From a bacterium (GTDB taxonomy: Bacteria; Myxococcota_A; Bradymonadia; UBA7976; UBA1532), in contig JAUHYW010000058.1 in NCBI GenBank assembly GCA_030426085.1, positions 1 through 64,000 of the forward strand: a stretch of DNA of 64,000 bases. Reading direction: 5' to 3'. The position numbers were made by a program, and so were the translations under genes. A model generated the notes under the pieces. The model worked only from the letters and a program-made list of their open reading frames with translations, searched no databases and was not told where the DNA came from. This document shows positions 19,434 through 25,760 of this stretch, in pieces. Numbering within the stretch: the first letter of the stretch is position 1; every line of letters begins with the position of its first letter.

Positions 19434-19451
19434 GGGGCCCCGGCGAGGGCG

Positions 19452-21089
19452 TCAGTAGACGTCCTTGAGGTAGCGCTTGGACTTGCTGAGCTGGCGCACG
19501 TAGCCCTCGGCGCCGGCGCTGTCGTAGCCCCCGCACTCGCGCACGATGGTGCACAGCATGTCGTTGACGTCCTTGGCCATGCGGCTGGCATCCCCGCAGA
19601 TGTAGATGTAGGCCCCCGCCTCGAGCCAGGCCCAGATGGCGGTCCGGGCCTCGTACATCCGATTCTGCACGTAGACCTTGTGCTCCTGATCGCGGCTGAA
19701 CGCGGTGTCGAGCCGGGCGAGCCGCCCGCTCTTCACGAAGCCCTCGAGCTGGTCGCGATACAGGAAGTCGGTCGCCTCGTGCTGCGCCCCGAAGAACAGC
19801 CACGACTGGCCCGGCGACTTGCGGGTCTCGCGCTCTTCGAGGAAGGCCCGCATCGGCGCGATGCCGGTGCCCGGCCCGATCAGGATGACCGGGATGTGAT
19901 CGTCGCAGAGGATGAAGTCCTTGGTCTCGTGCAGGTAGACCGCGATCTCGACCCCCGGGCCGGCCCGCTCGCCGAGGAAGGTCGACGAGACCCCCTTGCG
20001 CATCGAGCCGAACAGCTCGTAGCGCAGCACATCGACGCACAGGTGCACCTCGCCGGGGTGGGCGTTGGGGCTCGAGGCGATGGAGTACAGCCGGGGCGCG
20101 AGCGGGCGCAGGGCGTCGACGAACGCCTGGGGCTCGGGCTGCAGATCGGCCGCCTGCACGAAGTCGATGAGCTGGTGATCGGCGATGTACTTCGTCTGGA
20201 GCTTCTTGTCGGCCAGGATCGGCGCGAAGCGGTTGGCGTTGCGGGCGACCTCGGCCATCGCCAGCATCTTGCGGTCGATCTGCATCACGTCCCGCTTGTA
20301 GATGCAGACGTCGCGGATGGTGAACCACTCGCCGTCGTGCTGCACCGGGGTGTCGCGGGGGATGCCCACCGCGGAGAGCACCCGCCGCACCAGATCGGGA
20401 CAGTTGCGGGGGAAGATGCCCAGCGAGTCGCCGGCCTTGTACTCGATGCCCGAGCCCTCGAGCGACAGCGCGACGTGGCGGGTCTCCTTCTTCGAGGTGG
20501 GGTGGTTGAGGTTGTAGTTCTCGATCACGGTGGCGAAGAAGGGGTTCTTCTTGGTGCCGATCTTCTTGGGCTTCGGCTTGGGTGTGGGGGCCGGCTGCGG
20601 CACCGGGGGGGGGGGCGCCGGGGGGGGGGGCGCCGCCGACAGGTCGACGCTGGCCAGCGCGGCGAGCGCCTGCTGGAGCCACTGATCCCACGGCTCTTCG
20701 AAGTCGGTGTCGCAGTCCTGGCGGGGCACGATGCGGGTGGCGCCCAGCTCCTCGAGGCGGCGGTCGAACTCCTTGCCGCACTCGCAGAAGTCCTCGTAGG
20801 CGGTGTCGCCGAGCCCGCAGACCCCGAACTTGAGGTCGGGCAGCGGCGGCGCGCCGCCGTCCATCAGGTACTCGTGCAGCTCCTCGGCGTTCGACGGCGG
20901 CTCGCCGGCCCCGAAGGTGCTCGTGATGATGAGCAGGACCGACAGCGAAGGCAGCAGCCCGTGGTCGAAGTCCTCCATGTCGAGCACGACCGCCGGGATG
21001 CCTCTGGCCTGGATCGCCTCGCCGGTGCGCTCGGCGAGATCCTGCGAGTTGTAGGTCTCTGTGCCGTAGAGAATGTGGACCGGCTGCAT
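19452..21089 (-). CDS. CysJ-like diflavin reductase (flavodoxin + FAD/NADPH domains)
   Basis: A 545-residue diflavin oxidoreductase of the sulfite reductase alpha/P450 reductase group. The flavodoxin domain is at about 1-145 (LYGTETYNSQDLAERTG, STFGAGEPPSNAEE). A Pro/Lys-rich linker is at about 150-185. The FAD domain has RLYSIASSP, and the NADPH domain has GPGTGIAPMRAFLEER and YICGDASRMAKDV. GGAGAAGG precedes ATG 21089. It transfers electrons from NADPH via FAD and FMN to a partner. No sulfite reductase haemoprotein lies in the window, so the acceptor is open. The linker is encoded by two G11 homopolymers. Confidence 0.85.
   Translation of the reverse strand: MQPVHILYGTETYNSQDLAERTGEAIQARGIPAVVLDMEDFDHGLLPSLSVLLIITSTFGAGEPPSNAEELHEYLMDGGAPPLPDLKFGVCGLGDTAYEDFCECGKEFDRRLEELGATRIVPRQDCDTDFEEPWDQWLQQALAALASVDLSAAPPPPAPPPPVPQPAPTPKPKPKKIGTKKNPFFATVIENYNLNHPTSKKETRHVALSLEGSGIEYKAGDSLGIFPRNCPDLVRRVLSAVGIPRDTPVQHDGEWFTIRDVCIYKRDVMQIDRKMLAMAEVARNANRFAPILADKKLQTKYIADHQLIDFVQAADLQPEPQAFVDALRPLAPRLYSIASSPNAHPGEVHLCVDVLRYELFGSMRKGVSSTFLGERAGPGVEIAVYLHETKDFILCDDHIPVILIGPGTGIAPMRAFLEERETRKSPGQSWLFFGAQHEATDFLYRDQLEGFVKSGRLARLDTAFSRDQEHKVYVQNRMYEARTAIWAWLEAGAYIYICGDASRMAKDVNDMLCTIVRECGGYDSAGAEGYVRQLSKSKRYLKDVY
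20605..20630. repeat. Two G11 homopolymer tracts inside the diflavin reductase gene
   Basis: Runs of eleven G at 20605-20615 and 20620-20630, separated by CGCC, encode Pro-rich linker (APPPPAPPPP) on the minus strand. Slippage by one base in either run would frameshift the gene between the flavodoxin and the FAD domain. Confidence 0.9.
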
Positions 21090-21270
21090 CACCTTCTCCG
21101 GATTGCCGGGTCGACCCGGGGATGCAGCATAACGCCCGAAACCGCTGCGGGCCAGACCGTACCCCGGGACGGGCGGCGCGCCTCGGGTGGCGGCCGTTGC
21201 GCTATGCGGAATGCGGCCTCCGGTGTCCCGATTCGTTGACATGCACCGGGTGCGTTGCGAGCATCGCCCG

Positions 21271-22113
21271 GTGAAGTCCTGCCTCTCGTGCCGCGCCGAC
21301 GTCCCGCCTCCGGTGGCGGTGTGCCCGTTCTGCGGGGCCCGCTTCGCCGACGCGCCGCCCCGGCCCTCGAACCCGGCCGATCCGGCCGCAGCACCGGCCG
21401 ATCCCGAGGCCAGCGAGCTGCCGCCGCCGCGCCAGGACAGCCACCTGCTTCAGCTCCCGCCGGCCCCGATGGTGATCATGGGCGGCGCCCGCGCCCGCCG
21501 GGCCCGGCAGCGGCGGGGCCTGTGGCTGGCGGTGCCGGTGGCGCTCGTGCTGGTGGGGCTGGTGGCCTACGGGGTGCGGGCCCGGGGGGTCGCGCTGCCG
21601 ATCGAGGGGCTGGATCCGATCCTGGCCGACGAGCCGGTGGTCTGCGGGGACGCGCCCGACTGCGTGATCGTCTACCTCGCGCCGTGGGACGCGGCGAGCC
21701 GGGAGACCGCCGAGCTGCTGCCGGCGCTGCGGGCGGCCTGGGCCGAGGACGGGCCGGCGCTCGAGGTCGTCGTCGGCGCCGGGGCCCGGGACGAAGCGGC
21801 GCGCATGGCCCGGGCGGTCCGCGGTTCGAGCTGGGTCGATCCCCGCGACGCGCTGCCCGCCGCGCTCGAGCTGACCACGGTGCCCACCTGGCTGCGGGTG
21901 ACGTCGGGCCGGGTCGTGCGCCGGGTGGACGGGACCTTCCTGCCCCTCGACCGGCAGCTCGAGGCGCTGGATCTGCCGCTGCTCGGCGACGAGGAAGAGG
22001 GGGCGCTCGACGAGCGGCGGGTGCTGACCGGCGAGGCCGCCCCGGCCGACCGGGCCGGCGCGCTCGACGGCGCGGACGCCCGCGACGAGGCCGAAGCGGC
22101 CCCGGACGAGTAG
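21271..22113 (+). CDS. Zinc-ribbon membrane protein with thioredoxin-like C-terminal domain
   Basis: About 280 residues. A zinc ribbon opens the protein (KSCLSCRADVPPPVAVCPFC), then a disordered Pro/Ala stretch, one TM helix near residues 85-107 (LWLAVPVALVLVGLVAYGV), and a domain with thioredoxin-like flavour (DCVIVYLAPWDAASRETAELL, AALELTTVPTWLRVTSGRVV) that lacks a CxxC pair at the expected site. The GTG at 21271 puts the ribbon at the very N-terminus, the usual layout. In-frame ATGs at 21241 and 21187 are alternatives, and no start has a clear ribosome site. The role is unknown, perhaps an assembly or redox accessory factor. Confidence 0.65.
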   Translation: MKSCLSCRADVPPPVAVCPFCGARFADAPPRPSNPADPAAAPADPEASELPPPRQDSHLLQLPPAPMVIMGGARARRARQRRGLWLAVPVALVLVGLVAYGVRARGVALPIEGLDPILADEPVVCGDAPDCVIVYLAPWDAASRETAELLPALRAAWAEDGPALEVVVGAGARDEAARMARAVRGSSWVDPRDALPAALELTTVPTWLRVTSGRVVRRVDGTFLPLDRQLEALDLPLLGDEEEGALDERRVLTGEAAPADRAGALDGADARDEAEAAPDE

Positions 22114-22120
22114 CCCCGGC

Positions 22121-22795
22121 TCAGCCCAGCAGGCTGAGGGCGGCGATCGTACCCACCCCCAGCGCCCCGCCCAGCGCCAGCCAGCGCGCCCCCTGCGACG
22201 GGGCGTGCAGGCCGTGCCCCAGGACGTGCAGCAGCGCGCCCGAGACCAGGGCGAGGAAGAGCGCCGAGCCGAACGGCGGCAGGTCGTGCAGCAGCGGGTC
22301 GCCGGCGACGAAGCCCACCACGGTCGCCGCGACCATCACCCCCAGGATCGCGATCACCGCCCGCCGCCCGGCCACCTCGGCCAGCGCCCACCACACGAGC
22401 AGGCCCACCGGCAGGCGGTGCACGATCACCGCGACCGCCAGCGAGGCGTGGGTGTGATCGTGGGTGTGCTCGGGCATGGTCAGGGCCGCCCCGTCGATCA
22501 GCGCGTGCAGGGTGAGGCCGCCGACCGCGAACAGCGTCGCGCCCGCCCGCCCGGACTCGTCGGCCAGCCGCCGCTCGACGAGCCAGGGCAGGGCCGCGCC
22601 CACCGCCAGCGCCGCCGCGGCCCAGACCCCGGCGTCGGCGAAGGCCGCCGGGGCCAGGTGCAGGGCGACGAGGCCGCCGATGGTCACCATCACGTAACCG
22701 TCGAGCACGCGCCGGAGCCGGGCGTCGGGCTGCGCCAGCCCGATCAGGATCGGACCGGCCAGCAGCGCGGCGATGCTGAGCAGGAGCAGGGGCAT
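22121..22795 (-). CDS. ZIP-family-like metal transporter
   Basis: A 224-residue membrane protein with about seven to eight hydrophobic helices. The middle has a His-rich loop (PEHTHDHTH) between helices carrying LTLHALIDGAAL and VIVHRLPVGLLVWW, which correspond to the metal-site helices 4 and 5 of ZIP transporters (H-N/x-x-x-D/E-G and H-E/x-x-P-x-x). Several canonical ligands differ (Arg instead of Glu after His), so transport specificity and activity are uncertain. It converges on the zinc-ribbon gene with a 7-bp gap. Confidence 0.65.
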   Translation of the reverse strand: MPLLLLSIAALLAGPILIGLAQPDARLRRVLDGYVMVTIGGLVALHLAPAAFADAGVWAAAALAVGAALPWLVERRLADESGRAGATLFAVGGLTLHALIDGAALTMPEHTHDHTHASLAVAVIVHRLPVGLLVWWALAEVAGRRAVIAILGVMVAATVVGFVAGDPLLHDLPPFGSALFLALVSGALLHVLGHGLHAPSQGARWLALGGALGVGTIAALSLLG

Positions 22796-22861
22796 CGGGC
22801 TCGGGGGGTCGAGGATATCCGGCGGAGACTAGGAGGGCCCCGGGGGGAAGTCAACGCGGGT

Positions 22862-22869
22862 CACCCCGC
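22862..22869. repeat. Target-site duplication, left copy
   Basis: CACCCCGC directly abuts the left inverted repeat and is repeated at 25746-25753 abutting the right one. It sits within a GC-rich imperfect palindrome of the target DNA. Confidence 0.8.
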
Positions 22870-22887
22870 GGTAGTGGCCTACTTTGA
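22870..22887 (+). repeat. Left terminal inverted repeat
   Basis: GGTAGTGGCCTACTTTGA, identical over 18 bases to the complement of 25728-25745. It is the outer end nearest the transposase stop codon. Confidence 0.88.
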
Positions 22888-22909
22888 CCGCGACCCGCGC
22901 CGTGCCGCG

Positions 22910-23773
22910 CTATGCCGCGGAAACCGTCAGATTCTCGTCGGGTAGCGGCCACCCCAACAGATCCTCGACCGCCCACGTCTTCGTGACCAACCCCGACGCC
23001 ATGGCAGGGGTGAGTCCGTCGAGCGACATGTGCGGCCGGACGAAGTTGTAGAAGGCGAAGTGCAGCGCGATGGCCGCCTTGTGGTTCGCGAGCTTCTTGC
23101 TGAATGCGTTCGTCAGCCGGGTGAAGCGCCGCATCATCATCCGCATCGTGAGGTTCTGCCGCTCGACGAACGAGGTCGAGATCAGCGACTCGTCCGGGTG
23201 GCCGACCAGCGGGGTCTTCGTCGTCCACTGCACCTTCTGCGGGCTGTACTTGCCCAGGCCGGGGTGACCGGCGCCGAAGTGCTTCACGAGCTGGGCATAC
23301 GTGCACTCGGGCCCGAACACCTGCTCGATGGCGTCGACGTAGGACGACAGGCCGTCGCTGGTGAGCTGCGGCGTACAGGCCAGCCGCGGGGCAAGGTCGG
23401 AGATGAACGCCAGCGCCGAGCCCGCATCGCGCCCGCCGACGTGATGGTTGATGACCAGCTTGGACTTCGCGCACAGCGAGACCCAGACCCAGGCGTCGCC
23501 GACCTTCCGGCCCTTCGCCTTGTCCTCTTCGGTGATGTTCTTCTTCTTCTTGCCCACGTAGGACCAGATCTCATCGAGCTCGATGACGGGCGCGTGGACT
23601 TCGTAGACCATTTCGTCGAGCAGATCGGCGCAGCGCGCGCCGACGTCGACCAGCAGCCGGAGGACGGTGCCGCGGTTGACGCCGGTGATCCGGGCCGTGC
23701 TGCGGATGCTGTTGCCCTCGACCAGCGCCCGCACGACGGCCGCCTTACGCTCTACAGGGAGGTGATTGGCCAT
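22910..23773 (-). CDS. IS1-type DDE transposase
   Basis: A 287-residue transposase in one frame. The N-terminus is an HTH (NSIRSTARITGVNRGTVLRLL), then the DDE core. The first acidic site is in VIELDEIWSYVGKKKKN, the second in LTSDGLSSYVDAI, and the C-terminal signature is STSFVERQNLTMRM, with ANHKAAIALHFAFYNFVRPH. This is the single-frame IS1-like group common in soil bacteria. It looks intact: the catalytic block and both element ends are present, so the element may be mobile. The start is at 23773. A rightward terminator hairpin lies 85 bp upstream of the start. Confidence 0.9.
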   Translation of the reverse strand: MANHLPVERKAAVVRALVEGNSIRSTARITGVNRGTVLRLLVDVGARCADLLDEMVYEVHAPVIELDEIWSYVGKKKKNITEEDKAKGRKVGDAWVWVSLCAKSKLVINHHVGGRDAGSALAFISDLAPRLACTPQLTSDGLSSYVDAIEQVFGPECTYAQLVKHFGAGHPGLGKYSPQKVQWTTKTPLVGHPDESLISTSFVERQNLTMRMMMRRFTRLTNAFSKKLANHKAAIALHFAFYNFVRPHMSLDGLTPAMASGLVTKTWAVEDLLGWPLPDENLTVSAA

Positions 23774-23857
23774 GGGGTTCCCCTTGACTCGGCAGGGGGA
23801 ACGGCGCGACCCTCAGAGGTACCACGCTCGGTGACGGTGTACGCCGTTCCGGGTTGG

Positions 23858-23893
23858 AGCCCGTCCGAAGCGCCAACTTCGGGCGGGCTTTTC
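23858..23893 (+). terminator. Strong intrinsic terminator reading rightward
   Basis: Arms AGCCCGTCCGAAG (23858-23870) and CTTCGGGCGGGCT (23877-23889) pair over 13 bp with one G-T, loop CGCCAA, followed by TTTTCTAT. It ends + strand transcripts only, yet no + strand gene precedes it within the element. The upstream arm can also pair partly with CGCTCGG near 23825, so an attenuator-like alternative fold is possible. Confidence 0.75.
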
Positions 23894-24273
23894 TATATGT
23901 TGTGTGCCTCGCTTCTGACAACGTCAGTATAACACAGGAGCCGCATAGCCGCGCGGTTTTGAGGCACATTAGCCCACCATTTGTTCAGTATCGCGTGCGG
24001 TCCTCCGATGCCACCGCAAGGTCACGCTCTGCGGTCGCATGCGGCGGGCTGTGAGTGGTCGCCCGGGTCCGGCCCACGGGCCGACGGGACAAGGTGGGCT
24101 GAACGGCGAGCAGGGCCGCGCAAGTGCGCGCACCGGTAGCGTTTCGGGGTCTGCGCATCGCAGAGACCTCCCATTCGACGCACGTCTGGCGTCGAGAAAG
24201 AGTTGATCTTGTGGTGCGAGTGCCCTAGCGTGCGGGTGTTCTTTCGCTGCTTGGGCGCTCGCTCGACAGCTAG

Positions 24274-24301
24274 AAACCCCTCGGTGGCAGCCGGGGGGTT
24301 T
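24274..24301 (-). terminator. Probable terminator of the XRE passenger gene
   Basis: Read on the minus strand, AAACCCC and GGGGTTT arms flank a GC-rich loop and are followed by TTTCTAG. It lies about 210 bp downstream of the XRE stop at 24508. It is a shorter T-tail than the terminator at 23858. Confidence 0.5.
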
Positions 24302-24464
24302 CGCGTTTCAGGGCTACTTCACGGGCAAGCCTCCAGTGTCTTCGAATCCGTCTAGCGAATGAAAATTCGACACGACGAATGACGATCCGACACGAGGCTA
24401 TGGGTATGACATACGGCGGGTCAAGGGACTTCGTTGCGAAGTCCGCGCGGCGCATAAGGCTAAC

Positions 24465-24499
24465 TTGATCAGTCACCTTGATCAAGCTGGATTTGATCA
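24465..24499. repeat. Three TTGATCA repeats (operator-like)
   Basis: TTGATCA occurs at 24465, 24478 and 24493, with spacings of 13 and 15 bp, just downstream of the XRE stop codon. The middle copy extends to the palindrome TTGATCAA. Three 7-mers this close in GC-rich DNA are unlikely by chance. A further TTGATC lies near 24204. Confidence 0.5.
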
Positions 24500-24507
24500 C
24501 GCTGGAC

Positions 24508-24786
24508 TTATTCGCCTGACGAATCCTCGTCGGGCAGCGGGTCGAGCAGATCCCGCACGTCGATGAGCAGGACCCACGCCAGGGCGGCGAGGGTGTTCAT
24601 GCGGGCGTCGTTCTTCTCGTCCTGTAGCAGCCGATAGATCGTGGACTTCGCCACGCCGCTCCGCTCCGAGAGCCGGGTGATGGTGATCCCCGTCCGGTCG
24701 ATCCGGTCCGCAAGCCGCTGACGGATGCGTCTGGCGGCCCTCACGCGGGCGGCCTGGATCTCGGGGTCGTCGGCGGGTTTGGCCAT
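24508..24786 (-). CDS. XRE/HTH regulator (IS passenger)
   Basis: A 92-residue DNA-binding protein with a Cro/CI-type HTH at about residues 28-75 (IDRTGITITRLSERSGVAKS then TIYRLLQDEKN). The C-terminus ends in an acidic tail (LLDPLPDEDSSGE). The start at 24786 gives MAKPADDPEIQAAR; a longer reading to 24876 has a poorer N-terminus. It diverges from the sigma-like gene at 24953 across 166 bp and could repress it. Related XRE genes occur next to the homologous sigma-like gene in the 46-64 kb element. Target sites may be the TTGATCA repeats (inference). Confidence 0.78.
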   Translation of the reverse strand: MAKPADDPEIQAARVRAARRIRQRLADRIDRTGITITRLSERSGVAKSTIYRLLQDEKNDARMNTLAALAWVLLIDVRDLLDPLPDEDSSGE

Positions 24787-24870
24787 GCGGCGAGGATACC
24801 GCCGCCCAACCCGGCCGGCACACCGCAGCGAGAACACGGCGCATACGACCTGAGTTTCGGTCATTAGCCG

Positions 24871-24898
24871 TTGCAAATATTGGACTCGGGCCGATAGT
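24871..24898 (+). promoter_or_regulatory. Candidate sigma-70-type promoter for the sigma-like gene
   Basis: TTGCAA at 24871 and GATAGT at 24893 with a 16-bp spacer form a plausible -35/-10 pair in the only AT-rich patch of the divergent region. They are 55 bp upstream of the ATG at 24953. This is pattern evidence only. Confidence 0.4.
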
Positions 24899-24952
24899 GT
24901 CAGGCTGACAGCCCGGCGATGGACGCTCGCCGGTGTCGGAGAGGAGCCCCCG

Positions 24953-25618
24953 ATGACGACTGGCCCGAAGTCGACGCCACCCGTGCGTCAACGCGACCCG
25001 ACCGCCCGGCGGATGCTGGCCGACGTGCTCGCCTTGGAGGGGTCGCGCTGGCCCGAGACGCGCCCGGCCTATGCCGCGGCCCTGCTACGCCTCGCAACGC
25101 GCTGTGAGCGGATCGAGGCGCGCGCGGAGATGTACCAGTGGGCGACGGTCGAGTTCGGCGGGCTGCTGAACCAGCGCAGCGAACGGGTGAGCGAGTGCAG
25201 GGCCGACGCCCTCGCCGACGTGGTGGCCGAGATCGCGGGGACGCTGCTGCGCTTTCGGTCGGGGCTCGACGATGCGCGCTGGCCCAACCTCACGTCGATG
25301 CTGCGGGCGGCGATGCTCTGGACGTCGACGGATATCTACCGCATCCGCTACGAGCGGCACACCAGCCGCACAGCGCCCGAGCTGCGCGACGGCGACCGCC
25401 CGGCGGTGGGCCGTCCCGACGCCCGCACGCTGGCCAACGAAGTCCTCGCCCTGCTCGCGGACGACGCTCGGACTTCGAAGGCGCTGCGGCTGGTCGGGCT
25501 GGGCTACAGCGTGGCCGAAGCCGCTCGCCGAACCGGCGCGAGCCGACAGCAGATCTACCGGGCGCGGGATGAACTGCTGTCGAGGATCGAGGGGGAGGAC
25601 GATGCGGGCGATGAATGA
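24953..25618 (+). CDS. Sigma-region-4-like HTH protein (IS passenger)
   Basis: A 221-residue protein preceded by GGAG (cggagaggagcccccG region) and starting MTTGPKSTPP. It shows a helical N-terminal half (SRWPETRPAYAAALLRLATR, ARWPNLTSMLRAAMLW) and a C-terminal HTH resembling sigma region 4 or a resolvase-type HTH (LRLVGLGYSVAEAARRTG then ASRQQIYRARDELL). It shares the same order of motifs with the protein at 48913-49671 (DRWPAEREAYRRALLELA; GRPNLASMLAKRL; GLAEGHSLADIGRAIGRN). It is probably a transcription factor, sigma-like or activator. No canonical sigma region 2 is apparent, so true sigma activity is doubtful. Confidence 0.75.
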   Translation: MTTGPKSTPPVRQRDPTARRMLADVLALEGSRWPETRPAYAAALLRLATRCERIEARAEMYQWATVEFGGLLNQRSERVSECRADALADVVAEIAGTLLRFRSGLDDARWPNLTSMLRAAMLWTSTDIYRIRYERHTSRTAPELRDGDRPAVGRPDARTLANEVLALLADDARTSKALRLVGLGYSVAEAARRTGASRQQIYRARDELLSRIEGEDDAGDE

Positions 25619-25727
25619 CCCGGCGGTGAGATGTCAGGATGCCCGAGACTGTTGCGGCGTGCGGCGTTGAGGCTTTGACGGTCGAGTCCGGCGGAGTCGA
25701 GGCGGGAAGGTCAAGGGCGGGATCCGC

Positions 25728-25745
25728 TCAAAGTAGGCCACTACC
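25728..25745 (-). repeat. Right terminal inverted repeat
   Basis: The exact complement of the left repeat over 18 bases. It is followed directly by the second CACCCCGC target duplication (25746-25753). Confidence 0.88.
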
Positions 25746-25760
25746 CACCCCGCGGGATCG

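Larger units (their letters stand above)
22870..25745. mobile_element. IS1-superfamily insertion element with passenger regulators (2.88 kb)
   Basis: The ends are 18-bp perfect inverted repeats, GGTAGTGGCCTACTTTGA at 22870-22887 and its complement at 25728-25745. An 8-bp direct repeat CACCCCGC flanks both sides, the mark of one transposition event. Inside are a transposase (22910-23773), an XRE regulator (24508-24786) and a sigma-like protein (24953-25618). Bases 23899-24273 hold no gene that I can support. IS1/IS1595-type elements are usually 0.7-1.1 kb with 8-9 bp duplications, so this one has roughly 1.9 kb of passenger DNA. Passenger third positions are less GC-biased in part. It inserted 7 bp beyond the stop of the CHAT-like gene. 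Confidence 0.88.

Noticed and set aside
23821-23880. tRNA-like T-arm (CCGGGTTGGAGCCCG)
   Set aside because: No cloverleaf can be built and the T-loop consensus TTC is absent; the sequence is better explained as part of the terminator hairpin.
24270-24500. 76-codon minus-strand ORF inside the IS
   Set aside because: It ends inside a terminator hairpin, lacks a ribosome site and family motif, and spans the TTGATCA boxes.
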